Made by a program: the position numbers and the translations under genes | Source: Notolepis coatsorum | Taxonomy: Eukaryota; Chordata; Actinopteri; Aulopiformes; Paralepididae | Reading direction: 5' to 3' | Length of the DNA: 64,000 nt | Assembly: GCA_963971535.1 (NCBI GenBank) | Contig: OZ020587.1 | Location: 155,579,668 to 155,643,667 of the forward strand | Notes under the pieces: generated by a model | Databases searched by the model: none | Told to the model about the DNA's origin: nothing | Seen by the model: only the letters and a program-made list of their open reading frames with translations | Shown: positions 20,488 through 32,300 of the stretch, piece by piece | Layout of the letters: every line of letters starts with the position of its first letter | How positions within the stretch are numbered: the stretch's first letter is position 1

Positions 20488-23400
20488 GGAATCTGATCTT
20501 TTCAATTCTGATTTTGGGCCACTTTCATAATGTGACCTCAGTCAACGCGACCTTTGCAACGCGGAACAGTCATGTGACCGCAGTCTGAACAGTCACGTGA
20601 CCTCAGTGTGAACATTCACGTGACCTCAGTGTGAACAGTCACGTGACCTCAGTCTGAACAGTCACGTGACCTCAGTCTGAACAGTCACGTGACCTCAGTC
20701 TGAACAGTCACGTGACGTCAGTGTGAACAGTCACGTGACCTCAGTGTGAACAGTCACGTGACCTCAGTGTGAACAGTCACGTGACCTCAGTGTGAACAGT
20801 CACATGACCTCAGTGTGAACAGTCACGTGACCTCAGTGTGAACAGTCACGTGACCTCAGTGTGAACAGTTCTCAGTGTGAACAGTCACGTGACCTCAGTG
20901 TGAACAGTCACGTGACCTCAGTCTGAACAGTCACATGACCTCAGTCTGAACAGTCACGTGACCTCAGTGTGAACAGTCACGTGACCTCAGTGTGAACAGT
21001 CACGTGACCTCAGTGTGAACAGTCACATGACCTCAGTCTGAACAGTCACGTGACCTCAGTGTGAACAGTCACGTGACCTCAGTGTGAACAGTCACGTGAC
21101 CTCAGTGTGAACAGTCACGTGACCTCAGTCTGAACAGTCATGTGACCTCAGTGTGAACAGTCAGGTGACCTCAGTGTGAACAGTCACGTGACCTCAGTGT
21201 GAACAGTCACGTGACCTCAGTCTGAACAGTCACGTGACCTCAGTGTGAACAGTCACGTGACCTCAGTGTGAACAGTCACGTGACCTCAGTGTGAACAGTC
21301 ACGTGACCTCAGTGTGAACAGTCACGTGACCTCAGTCTGAACAGTCACGTGACCTCAGTGTGAACAGTCACGTGACCTCAGTGTGAACAGTCACGTGACC
21401 TCAGTCTGAACAGTCATGTGACCTCAGTGTGAACAGTCAGGTGACCTCAATGTGAACAGTCACGTGACCTCAGTGTGAACAGTCACGTGACCTCAGTGTG
21501 AACAGTCACGTGACCTCAGTGTGAACAGTCACGTGACCTCAGTGTGAACAGTCACGTGACCTCAGTGTGAACAGTCACGTGACCTCAGTGTGAACAGTCA
21601 CGTGACCTCAGTGTGAACAGTCACGTGACCTCAGTCTGAACAGTCACGTGACCTCAGTGTGAACAGTCACGTGACCTCAGTCTGAACAGTCACGTGACCT
21701 CAGTGTGAACAGTCACGTGACCTCAGTCTGAACAGTCACGTGACCTCAGTGTGAACAGTCACGTGACCTCAGTGTGAACAGTCATGTGACCTCAGTGTGA
21801 ACAGTCACGTGACCTCAGTGTGAACAGTCACGTGACCTCAGTCTGAACAGTCACGTGACCTCAGTGTGAACAGTCACGTGACCTCAGTGTGAACAGTCAC
21901 ATGTCCTCAGTGTGAACAGTCACGTGACCTCAGTGTGAACAGTCACGTGACCTCAGTCTGAACAGTCACGTGACCTCAGTGTGAACAGTCACGTGACCTC
22001 AGTCTGAACAGTCACGTGACCTCAGTCTGAACAGTCACGTGACCTCAGTCTGAACAGTCACGTGACCTCAGTGTGAACAGTCACGTGACCTCAGTCTGAA
22101 CAGTCACGTGACCTCAGTGTGAACAGTCACGTGACCTCAGTGTGAACAGTCACGTGACCTCAGTGTGAACAGTCACGTGACCTCAGTGTGAACAGTCACG
22201 TGACCTCAGTGTGAACAGTCACGTGACCTCAGTGTGAACAGTCACGTGACCTCAGTCTGAACAGTCACGTGACCTCAGTGTGAACAGTCACGTGACCTCA
22301 GTCTGAACAGTCACGTGACCTCAGTGTGAACAGTCACGTGACCTCAGTCTGAACAGTCACGTGACCTCAGTGTGAACAGTCACGTGACCTCAGTGTGAAC
22401 AGTCACGTGACCTCAGTGTGAACAGTCACGTGACCTCAGTCTGAACAGTCACGTGACCTCAGTGTGAACAGTCACGTGACCTCAGTGTGAACAGTCACGT
22501 GACCTCAGTGTGAACAGTCACGTGACCTCAGTGTGAACAGTCACGTGACCTCAGTCTGAACAGTCACGTGACCTCAGTGTGAACAGTCACGTGACCTCAG
22601 TCTGAACAGTCACGTGACCTCAGTCTGAACAGTCACGTGACCTCAGTGTGAACAGTCACGTGACCTCAGTCTGAACAGTCACGTGACCTCAGTCTGAACA
22701 GTCACGTGACCTCAGTCTGAACAGTCACGTGACCTCAGTCTGAACAGTCACGTGACCTCAGTGTGAACAGTCACGTGTCCTCAGTGTGAACAGTCACGTG
22801 ACCTCAGTCTGAACAGTCATGTGACCTCAGTCTGAACAGTCACGTGACCTCAGTGTGAACAGTCACGTGACCTCAGTCTGAACAGTCACGTGACCTCAGT
22901 GTGAACAGTCACGTGACCTCAGTGTGAACAGGCACGTGACCTCAGTCTGAACAGTCACGTGACCTCAGTGTGAACAGTCACGTGACCTCAGTCTGAACAG
23001 TCACGTGACCTCAGTGTGAACAGTCACGTGACCTCAGTGTGAACAGTCACGTGTCCTCAGTGTGAACAGTCACGTGACCTCAGTGTGAACAGTCACGTGA
23101 CCTCAGTCTGAACAGTCACGTGACCTCAGTCTGAACAGTCACGTGACCTCAGTGTGAACAGTCACGTGACCTCAGTCTGAACAGTCACGTGACCTCAGTC
23201 TGAACAGTCACGTGACCTCAGTCTGAACAGTCACGTGACCTCAGTGTGAACAGTCACGTGACCTCAGTCTGAACAGTCATGTGACCTCAGTGTGAACAGT
23301 CACGTGACCTCAGTGTGAACAGTCACGTGACCTCAGTGTGAACAGTCACGTGACCTTAGTCTGAACAGTCACATGACCTCAGTGTGAACAGTCACGTGAC

Positions 23401-26400
23401 CTCAGTGTGAACAGTCACGTGACCTCAGTGTGAACAGTCACGTGACCTCAGTCTGAACAGTCACGTGACCTCAGTCTGAACAGTCACGTGACCTCAGTGT
23501 GAACAGTCACGTGACCTCAGTCTGAACAGTCACGTGACCTCAGTGTGAACAGTCACGTGACCTCAGTCTGAACAGTCACGTGACCTCAATGTGAACAGTC
23601 ACGTGACCTCAGTGTGAACAGTCACGTGACCTCAGTGTGAACAGTCACGTGACCTCAGTGTGAACAGTCACGTGACCTCAGTCTGAACAGTCACGTGACC
23701 TCAGTGTGAACAGTCACGTGACCTCAGTGTGAACAGTCACGTGACCTCAGTGTGAACAGTCACATGTCCTCAGTGTGAACAGTCACGTGACCTCAGTGTG
23801 AACAGTCACGTGACCTCAGTCTGAACAGTCACGTGACCTCAGTGTGAACAGTCACGTGACCTCAGTGTGAACAGTCACGTGACCTCAGTCTGAACAGTCA
23901 CGTGACCTCAGTCTGAACAGTCACGTGACCTCAGTGTGAACAGTCACGTGACCTCAGTGTGAACAGTCACATGTCCTCAGTGTGAACAGTCACGTGACCT
24001 CAGTGTGAACAGTCACGTGACCTCAGTCTGACCAGTCACGTGACCTCAGTGTGAACAGTCACGTGACCTCAGTCTGAACAGTCACGTGACCTCAGTCTGA
24101 ACAGTCACGTGACCTCAGTCTGAACAGTCACGTGACCTCAGTGTGAACAGTCACGTGTCCTCAGTGTGAACAGTCACGTGACCTCAGTCTGAACAGTCAC
24201 GTGACCTCAGTCTGAACAGTCACGTGACCTCAGTGTGAACAGTCACGTGACCTCAGTCTGAACAGTCACGTGACCTCAGTGTGAACAGTCACGTGACCTC
24301 AGTGTGAACAGGCACGTGACCTCAGTCTGAACAGTCACGTGACCTCAGTGTGAACAGTCACGTGACCTCAGTCTGAACAGTCATGTGACCTCAGTGTGAA
24401 CAGTCACGTGACCTCAGTGTGAACAGTCACGTGACCTCAGTCTGAACAGTCACGTGACCTCAGTGTGAACAGTCACGTGACCTCAGTGTGAACAGTCACG
24501 TGACCTCAGTCTGAACAGTCACGTGACCTCAGTCTGAACAGTCACGTGACCTCAGTGTGAACAGTCACGTGACCTCAGTGTGAACAGTCACATGTCCTCA
24601 GTGTGAACAGTCACGTGACCTCAGTGTGAACAGTCACGTGACCTCAGTCTGACCAGTCACGTGACCTCAGTGTGAACAGTCACGTGACCTCAGTCTGAAC
24701 AGTCACGTGACCTCAGTCTGAACAGTCACGTGACCTCAGTCTGAACAGTCACGTGACCTCAGTGTGAACAGTCACGTGTCCTCAGTGTGAACAGTCACGT
24801 GACCTCAGTCTGAACAGTCACGTGACCTCAGTCTGAACAGTCACGTGACCTCAGTGTGAACAGTCACGTGACCTCAGTCTGAACAGTCACGTGACCTCAG
24901 TGTGAACAGTCACGTGACCTCAGTCTGAACAGTCACGTGACCTCAGTGTGAACAGTCACGTGACCTCAGTCTGAACAGTCATGTGACCTCAGTGTGAACA
25001 GTCACGTGACCTCAGTGTGAACAGTCACGTGTCCTCAGTGTGAACAGTCACGTGACCTCAGTGTGAACAGTCACGTGACCTCAGTGTGAACAGTCACGTG
25101 ACCTCAGTCTGAACAGTCACGTGACCTCAATCTGAACAGTCACGTGACCTCAGTGTGAACAGTCACGTGACCTCAGTCTGAACAGTCATGTGACCTCAGT
25201 GTGAACAGTCACGTGACCTCAGTGTGAACAGTCACGTGACCTCAGTGTGAACAGTCACGTGACCTCAGTCTGAACAGTCACATGACCTCAGTGTGAACAG
25301 TCACGTGACCTCAGTGTGAACAGTCACGTGACCTCAGTGTGAACAGTCACGTGACCTCTGTCTGAACAGTCACGTGACCTCAGTCTGAAGTCACGTGACC
25401 TCAGTGTGAACAGTCACGTGACCTCAGTCTGAACAGTCACGTGACCTCAGTGTGAACAGTCACGTGACCTCAGTCTGAACAGTCACGTGACATCAATGTG
25501 AACAGTCACGTGACCTCAGTGTGAACAGTCACGTGACCTCAGTGTGAACAGTCACGTGACCTCAGTGTGAACAGTCACGTGACCTCAGTCTGAACAGTCA
25601 CGTGACCTCAGTGTGAACAGTCACGTGACCTCAGTCTGAACAGTCACGTGACCTCAGTGTGAACAGTCACGTGACCTCAGTGTGAACAGTCACGTGACCT
25701 CAGTCTGAACAGTCACGTGACCTCAGTGTGAACAGTCACGTGACCTCAGTCTGAACAGGCACGTGACCTCAGTCTGAACAGTCACGTGACCTCAGTGTGA
25801 ACAGTCACGTGACATCAGTGTGAACAGTGACGTGACCTCAGTGTGAACAGTCACGTGACCTCAGTGTGAACAGTCACGTGACCTCAGTGTGAACATTCAC
25901 GTGACCTCAGTCTGAACAGTCACGCGACCCCAGTGTGAACAGTCACGTGACCTCAGTCTGAACAGTCACGTGACCTCAGTGTGAACAGTCACGTGACCTC
26001 AGTCTGAACAGGCACGTGACCTCAGTGTGAACAGTCACGTGACCTCTGTCTGAACAGTCACGTGACCTCAGTCTGAAGTCACGTGACCTCAGTGTGAACA
26101 GTCACGTGACCTCAGTCTGAACAGTCACGTGACCTCAGTGTGAACAGTCACATGACCTCAGTCTGAACAGTCACGTGACCTCAATGTGAACAGTCACGTG
26201 ACCTCAGTGTGAACAGTCACGTGACCTCAGTGTGAACAGTCACGTGACCTCAGTGTGAACAGTCACGTGACCTCAGTCTGAACAGTCACGTGACCTCAGT
26301 GTGAACAGTCACGTGACCTCAGTCTGAACAGTCACGTGACCTCAGTGTGAACAGTCACGTGACCTCAGTGTGAACAGTCACGTGACCTCAGTCTGAACAG

Positions 26401-28595
26401 TCACGTGACCTCAGTGTGAACAGTCACGTGACCTCAGTCTGAACAGGCACGTGACCTCAGTCTGAACAGTCACGTGACCTCAGTGTGAACAGTCACGTGA
26501 CATCAGTGTGAACAGTGACGTGACCTCAGTGTGAACAGTCACGTGACCTCAGTGTGAACAGTCACGTGACCTCAGTGTGAACATTCACGTGACCTCAGTG
26601 TGAACAGTCACGCGACCCCAGTGTGAACAGTCACGTGACCTCAGTCTGAACAGTCACGTGACCTCAGTGTGAACAGTCACGTGACCTCAGTCTGAACAGG
26701 CACGTGACCTCAGTCTGAACAGTCACGTGACCTCAGTGTGAACAGTCACGTGACCTCAGTCTGAACAGTCACGTGACCTCAGTGTGAACAGTCACGTGAC
26801 CTCAGTCTGAACAGTCACGTGACCTCAGTGTGAACAGTCACGTGACCTCAGTGTGAACAGGCACGTGACCTCAGTCTGAACAGTCACGTGACCTCAGTGT
26901 GAACAGTCACGTGACCTCAGTCTGAACAGTCACGTGACCTCAGTGTGAACAGTCACGTGACCTCAGTGTGAACAGTCACGTGTCCTCAGTGTGAACAGTC
27001 ACGTGACCTCAGTGTGAACAGTCACGTGACCTCAGTCTGAACAGTCACGTGACCTCAGTCTGAACAGTCACGTGACCTCAGTGTGAACAGTCACGTGACC
27101 TCAGTCTGAACAGTCACGTGACCTCAGTCTGAACAGTCACGTGACCTCAATCTGAACAGTCACGTGACCTCAGTGTGAACAGTCACGTGACCTCAGTCTG
27201 AACAGTCATGTGACCTCAGTGTGAACAGTCACGTGACCTCAGTGTGAACAGTCACGTGACCTCAGTGTGAACAGTCACGTGACCTCAGTCTGAACAGTCA
27301 CATGACCTCAGTGTGAACAGTCACGTGACCTCAGTGTGAACAGTCACGTGACCTCAGTGTGAACAGTCACGTGACCTCAGTCTGAACAGTCACGTGACCT
27401 CAGTCTGAACAGTCACGTGACCTCAGTGTGAACAGTCACGTGACCTCAGTCTGAACAGTCACGTGACCTCAGTGTGAACAGTCACGTGACCTCAGTCTGA
27501 ACAGTCACGTGACCTCAATGTGAACAGTCACGTGACCTCAGTGTGAACAGTCACGTGACCTCAGTGTGAACAGTCACGTGACCTCAGTCTGAACAGTCAC
27601 GTGACCTCAGTGTGAACAGTCACGTGACCTCAGTCTGAACAGTCACGTGACCTCAGTGTGAACAGTCACGTGACCTCAGTGTGAACAGTCACGTGACCTC
27701 AGTCTGAACAGTCACGTGACCTCAGTGTGAACAGTCACGTGACCTCAGTCTGAACAGGCACGTGACCTCAGTCTGAACAGTCACGTGACCTCAGTGTGAA
27801 CAGTCACGTGACATCAGTGTGAACAGTGACGTGACCTCAGTGTGAACAGTCACGTGACCTCAGTGTGAACAGTCACGTGACCTCAGTCTGAACAGTCCTC
27901 AGTGTGAACAGTCACGTGACCTCAGTGTGAACAGTCACGTGACCTCAGTCTGAACAGTCACGCGACCCCAGTGTGAACAGTCACGTGACCTCAGTCTGAA
28001 CAGTCACGTGACCTCAGTGTGAACAGTCACGTGACCTCAGTCTGAACAGTCACGTGACCTCAGTCTGAACAGGCACGTGACCTCAGTCTGAACAGTCACG
28101 TGACCTCAGTGTGAACAGTCACGTGACCTCAGTCTGAACAGTCACGTGACCTCAGTCTGAACAGTCACGTGACCTCAGTGTGAACAGTCACGTGACCTCA
28201 GTCTGAACAGTCACGTGACCTCAGTGTGAACAGTCACGTGACCTCAGTCTGAACAGTCACGTGACCTCAGTGTGAACAGTCACGTGACCTCAGTCTGAAC
28301 AGTCACGTGACCTCAGTGTGAACAGTCACGTGACCTCAGTGTGAACAGTCACGTGACCTCAGTGTGAACAGTCACGTGACCTCAGTCTGAACAGTCACGT
28401 GACCTCAGTGTGAACAGTCACGTGACCTCAGTGTGAACAGTCACGTGACCTCAGTCTGAACAGTCACGTGACCTCAGTGTGAACAGTCACGTGACTTCAT
28501 GTGAGGCTAATTAAAACAAATCAGACTTGTATCTGATTTAGGACCACATTATGTAAGTTAAGTGGCCCAAATCAGAATTGAAAAGATCAGATCCC
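20488..28595. mobile_element. MITE-like repeat split by a giant minisatellite
   Basis: The 23-bp array is bracketed by inverted arms: 'aatctgatcttttcaattct' 'gattttgggccact' at 20490-20523 and its near-exact reverse complement at 28560-28593. Subterminal 'cataatgtg' and 'cacattatgt' are also opposed. The satellite seems to have grown inside one interspersed element. A related fragment ('gcagtgtgaacgcagcc') lies at 12418-12434. Confidence 0.6.
20565..28498. repeat. 23-bp satellite with CACGTG in each unit, about 345 copies
   Basis: The unit is gtgaacagtcacgtgacct plus cagt (23 bp). Two main types alternate irregularly: 'gtgtgaac' and 'gtctgaac'. Minor variants are cacatg, catgtg, cgtgtcc and caggtg. 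Each standard unit contains the palindrome GTCACGTGAC. Rare marks repeat at fixed distances: 'gacctctg' at 25353/26041 and 'tctgaagtc' at 25384/26072 (688 bp = 30 units less 2 bases); 'gacatcag' at 25811/26499/27810 (688, then 1,311 = 57 units). The array therefore has higher-order blocks. Confidence 0.98.
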
Positions 28596-28796
28596 CTGTC
28601 CCACACAGAGAAGCGGAGATTTATACGCTTCTCTCTTTGCATTTTTCCATTAGAGACCCTGGCTGTCATCGTCTGGTCCCATGAAATATTGAATGTCGGA
28701 GGAGGAGGAGGAGACACAAAGGAAGGTTTCTCTCGCCTCATCTCTACTGGAGCAGATGAAGAAAAGGAAGGCGGGGGTTCGAGAGACAAGACAAAG

Positions 28797-29190
28797 ATAA
28801 GATAAGATAACATAAGATTATTCCTTTATTGATCCCCTTGGGGAAATGTGGGTGTCATAGCAGCATGGGGGAGGGGGGAGGGGGGAGGAAAGGTACAGAC
28901 GTGTATGGGCAGGGTAATAGTAGAAACACTATTTATATAGGCAATCAAATTGTATCGGAATATTTAAATATGAGAAAAATAAATAAAACAGTGTAAACAA
29001 TAATATAATTAACTCAGAATATAAAAAATATGAGAAAAATAGACGAGGGTCTGTATGCCCCATCGGTTATATTATTATGTTACAACAACTATAGGCAATA
29101 AATAATTTGAATTCTGAATATATCCTATGAGTTAGAGTAAAAGTAAACATAAACAAACTATACACGAGGCGCCGTATATACAAATACAAA
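28797..29190 (-). mobile_element. LINE-type 3' tail, minus orientation
   Basis: The same family as 4978-5257: in reverse complement it ends with 'ggggatcaataaaggaataa' 'tctta' and holds the 'gtacctttcctcccccc' block. It begins in a (gataa)n stretch. Confidence 0.55.
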
Positions 29191-29264
29191 CTCGTCCGTG
29201 AAAGGTTTTAATGAACGGAGGTCCGGGCAGGTCGCTGGACTGAACGCTGCCTGCAGCGCTCTTC

Positions 29265-29364
29265 ATGTATATGTTAACCCTTTCACTACGACACTACAGA
29301 AGGTTAACCCTTTCACTGCCACACTAACGAACGGTTAACCCTTTCACTGCCACACTAACAAACG
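29265..29364. repeat. 30-31 bp satellite ggttaaccctttcactgcca..., left of DIRS copy 1
   Basis: Three to four units of 'ggttaaccctttcactgcca' 'cactaacaaac'. The array resumes at 34601 directly after the DIRS-like element, which places the insertion inside one unit. The same family forms the larger array at 46925-47583. Confidence 0.9.
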
Positions 29365-29367
29365 GTT

Positions 29368-32300
29368 CTGTAGCGTTATGGCTTCGCTCAGCACCTGTCT
29401 GCATATATCTCGCTTCAGCGTATATACACTGAATAAAAAATTCCACCATGTACCTTTACATGACAGCATTCATCTGGCCACACCCCCATCCGCTTACCTA
29501 CATAAGCAGGGGTGGGGCCACACACTCATCTCCTTCTCAAATTTCATCCACAAGATACGTGCTGCTCACATGCCCACTTGACGTGGAGAAAAATATTTAG
29601 TCTGAGGAAAGGAAGAACAAGGAGATATGTTGACATCATATCTTTATTTTCTCTCTCACTATTTTCGAGAAAATACGGCGATATTGTCTTCGTCACTGGA
29701 GTGTCTGGAAGATGATGATCATTCTAAACCTCCACCGGTTTTTCGTATTAGGGGCTCGCGTCGCTAATATACTCCCCAAACTGCAGTCCTCCTTTGCTGC
29801 GGCTGGATGGGTTTGACCCTCCTGCTATGCAGCTGGACTGTGGAAGTCTGTTGTGAGGGACTGGTTGGTTTTCAAGCCTGGGTGAGTAATGTTTGCTTGC
29901 GCGCACCACTTGTCTGTTAGTGCTATGGGGGCTAGCTGACAATTTTTACGAAAGCCGGCCCCAGATTAGGGTTCTCTGTTCAGCCTCTTAGGCGACGGCG
30001 GAGGATCTTGGTCTGAAGCCCATTATAGTCAACTAGTGGGCCGCGACCAGGAACTGGTGATCCCAGGATTCTCTGGACGAGCGGATGCTTCTCTGTCCCG
30101 TGCAGGCCCCATCTTTCATATACAAATGGAAGTATACCCTAACAAGGAAATGTGGGCATGGATGTTCGTTATCGGAAGATCCATGTTCAAGTCGGCTGCA
30201 GCCCAGATGGGACTTGTGCTGGCTCCGCCAGATGTCTGGTAAAATCACCATTGTAAACTGTGTTGACATCTCTTTTTCTTTTCTCTCTTAAAGGATGAGG
30301 AGGGTTTCAGACGGCGGCCTGTCTGAAGTGTGGCTTGTTATGTCGTTGTATACAGTTCAGGTGATAGCTGCTTAGCTTGCGTGCTAGTTGTGGCCTACCT
30401 GTTAGCCAGTCAGCTGTTAGCTGCGGTGCTAGCCCGTTGTGTCACTAGGCTAGGAAACGTTAGCTTGTTGCTTTCAGTCGAGAGCAGCTGTTAGCTTGAT
30501 GCTACACTGTTGAACATTGCTATGACTATAACATGCCTTACAACACTCTGACTACGACGTCATCTTTGACAGAGGACGTTAGTCGAACCTACCGGGAGCC
30601 CGGCCGGCGAGGACTGCGTCAACATGGAGAACCGTAGCGGCTGGGTGGCGCAGCGACGCTGCCCTTGTCGTCAACACAGGAATGCTGTGTTTAAACGTCG
30701 GTGCCCCGTTAGTCGGATTGCAGTTCGCTTGGCCTGCGCTCACGGTAGGAAGGTCCCGACCGGACCTTAAACACTTCTTCTTCCTTCCCTTCTAAATGTT
30801 TTGTAATAACGATGTTTTCCAAAACGGGTGTTGCTGCAATACATTGAGGATACGACGCGTGTTGTGTGTGAATTGTCTTGTCACTGGTATAGCTTCTCTC
30901 TCCATACAAATCGGGTTGTTGTTTTACATGTGTAAAAATGATCTGGTTAGTTGTGTTGAGAACATCATGTGTGTTCAGGTACCGTGAACTCACAACTAAG
31001 GGGGTTAATTAACCTATAAAGCTATGCTTAGTGACATATGAGTGAAGAATGAATTCTTTTCTCAGCCTGTAATGACAATGAACAGTGTGTTCACATATTA
31101 ACAGGGTTACCTGTTCAACTGGGCCGTATCAAGGGTAAGGTAGGAGGGGTGATTCCCCCCGGTTCCCTGGGGCTTCCCCACCCTCCTCTTAGACATGTTG
31201 TTTACAATATATTGTGTCACTGTGTTTGTGGGGATACGATGTAACCCTTAGCTTAGTTGCTGGGGTTGTGCTAACCGCTTGAGAAACTATATTTTCCTAA
31301 AGAAAAGATTGTTTGGTCGCTTTTCGTGTGTGCTTAGCAAGGCCTGTGGCCAATACTAATCGAGGATTCTGTATTCTCTCGTTATGAAAAACGGCGTTCC
31401 TCTGTAGCAAGAGTGTACTTGCCATTTTTTGTTGTGATGAAGGGTTGTGTGCTTGTGATCTACAACTGGGTTAGGTTGGCCACAGAAGCACATGTGTAAA
31501 TCTGGTACCAGGGCTCTTAAAGGGGCCCTCTCTATTCTGTGTTTTTTCCTTAGTAAAAATCAGATAGCAGGTTAGCACATGAGCTGTGTGAAGCTGTTAG
31601 ACACTTCATGTAGCTGACTGTGACTGTGTCATGCTCTTTTTTGTCATTACATCGTATCATGGGTGTGGGGTCGTAAAGGGGTGCACTGGTAATCCTTGCC
31701 TCCCCTTTTTTGATGGGCAGGGGTTAAAACCTCCTGTCCTTCAAGGTTCCTGTCACGTTGCTGTTCGGCACGTTACAGGGTAAGAAGGGGGGGGGGGTTT
31801 CCTGGTCCCACGCCCTGGAAGATTGGGCGTGTGCACCGCAGAAATCCCCCCGCCATAGAGTACGTCACTGTGCGCGTCTCTGTTGGTAAGACTTCCGTGA
31901 GTTGTTCAGGTCCATATGATGGATCTGTTTCAGGGAGTTGTCAGAGCTCCTCCTCACAAAGCTCCTACTCGGGCCTTCTGTGAGTTAGGACTCTCCTTCC
32001 CTGTGAGGGAGCCTCCTCAGAGTTCAGAGCCTCCTCCTCAGATTGTCAAGGTGAGTAGAACTTCAAAAAGGAGTCCTGCTCTATTGTGTGTGTATTCGAT
32101 TCAATTCGATTATTGAGTGTGTATTGGTTCGGTGCCTCCTCCTCTAACCCAAATTTTTACATAGCTCAATGTTGCAATATATTCTTTTCAATCTATACAG
32201 CTCGCGTGGGAAGTCTCTCTGGGGATTTCCGTCTCCTCCCTATGGGAGGGTGGTGGGATGTAAAAATGTAAAAAAATGTTACCCTCAGCTGCGTCACGAG

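Noticed and set aside
19782-20588. 268-codon Gly/Glu/Arg-rich frame and antisense Pro/Ser/Leu frames
   Set aside because: A (GGA)n tract; no structured domain and no splice context.
20565-28498. CRISPR-like array
   Set aside because: The 23-bp units are directly abutting without unique spacers, in a vertebrate intron. It is an ordinary satellite.
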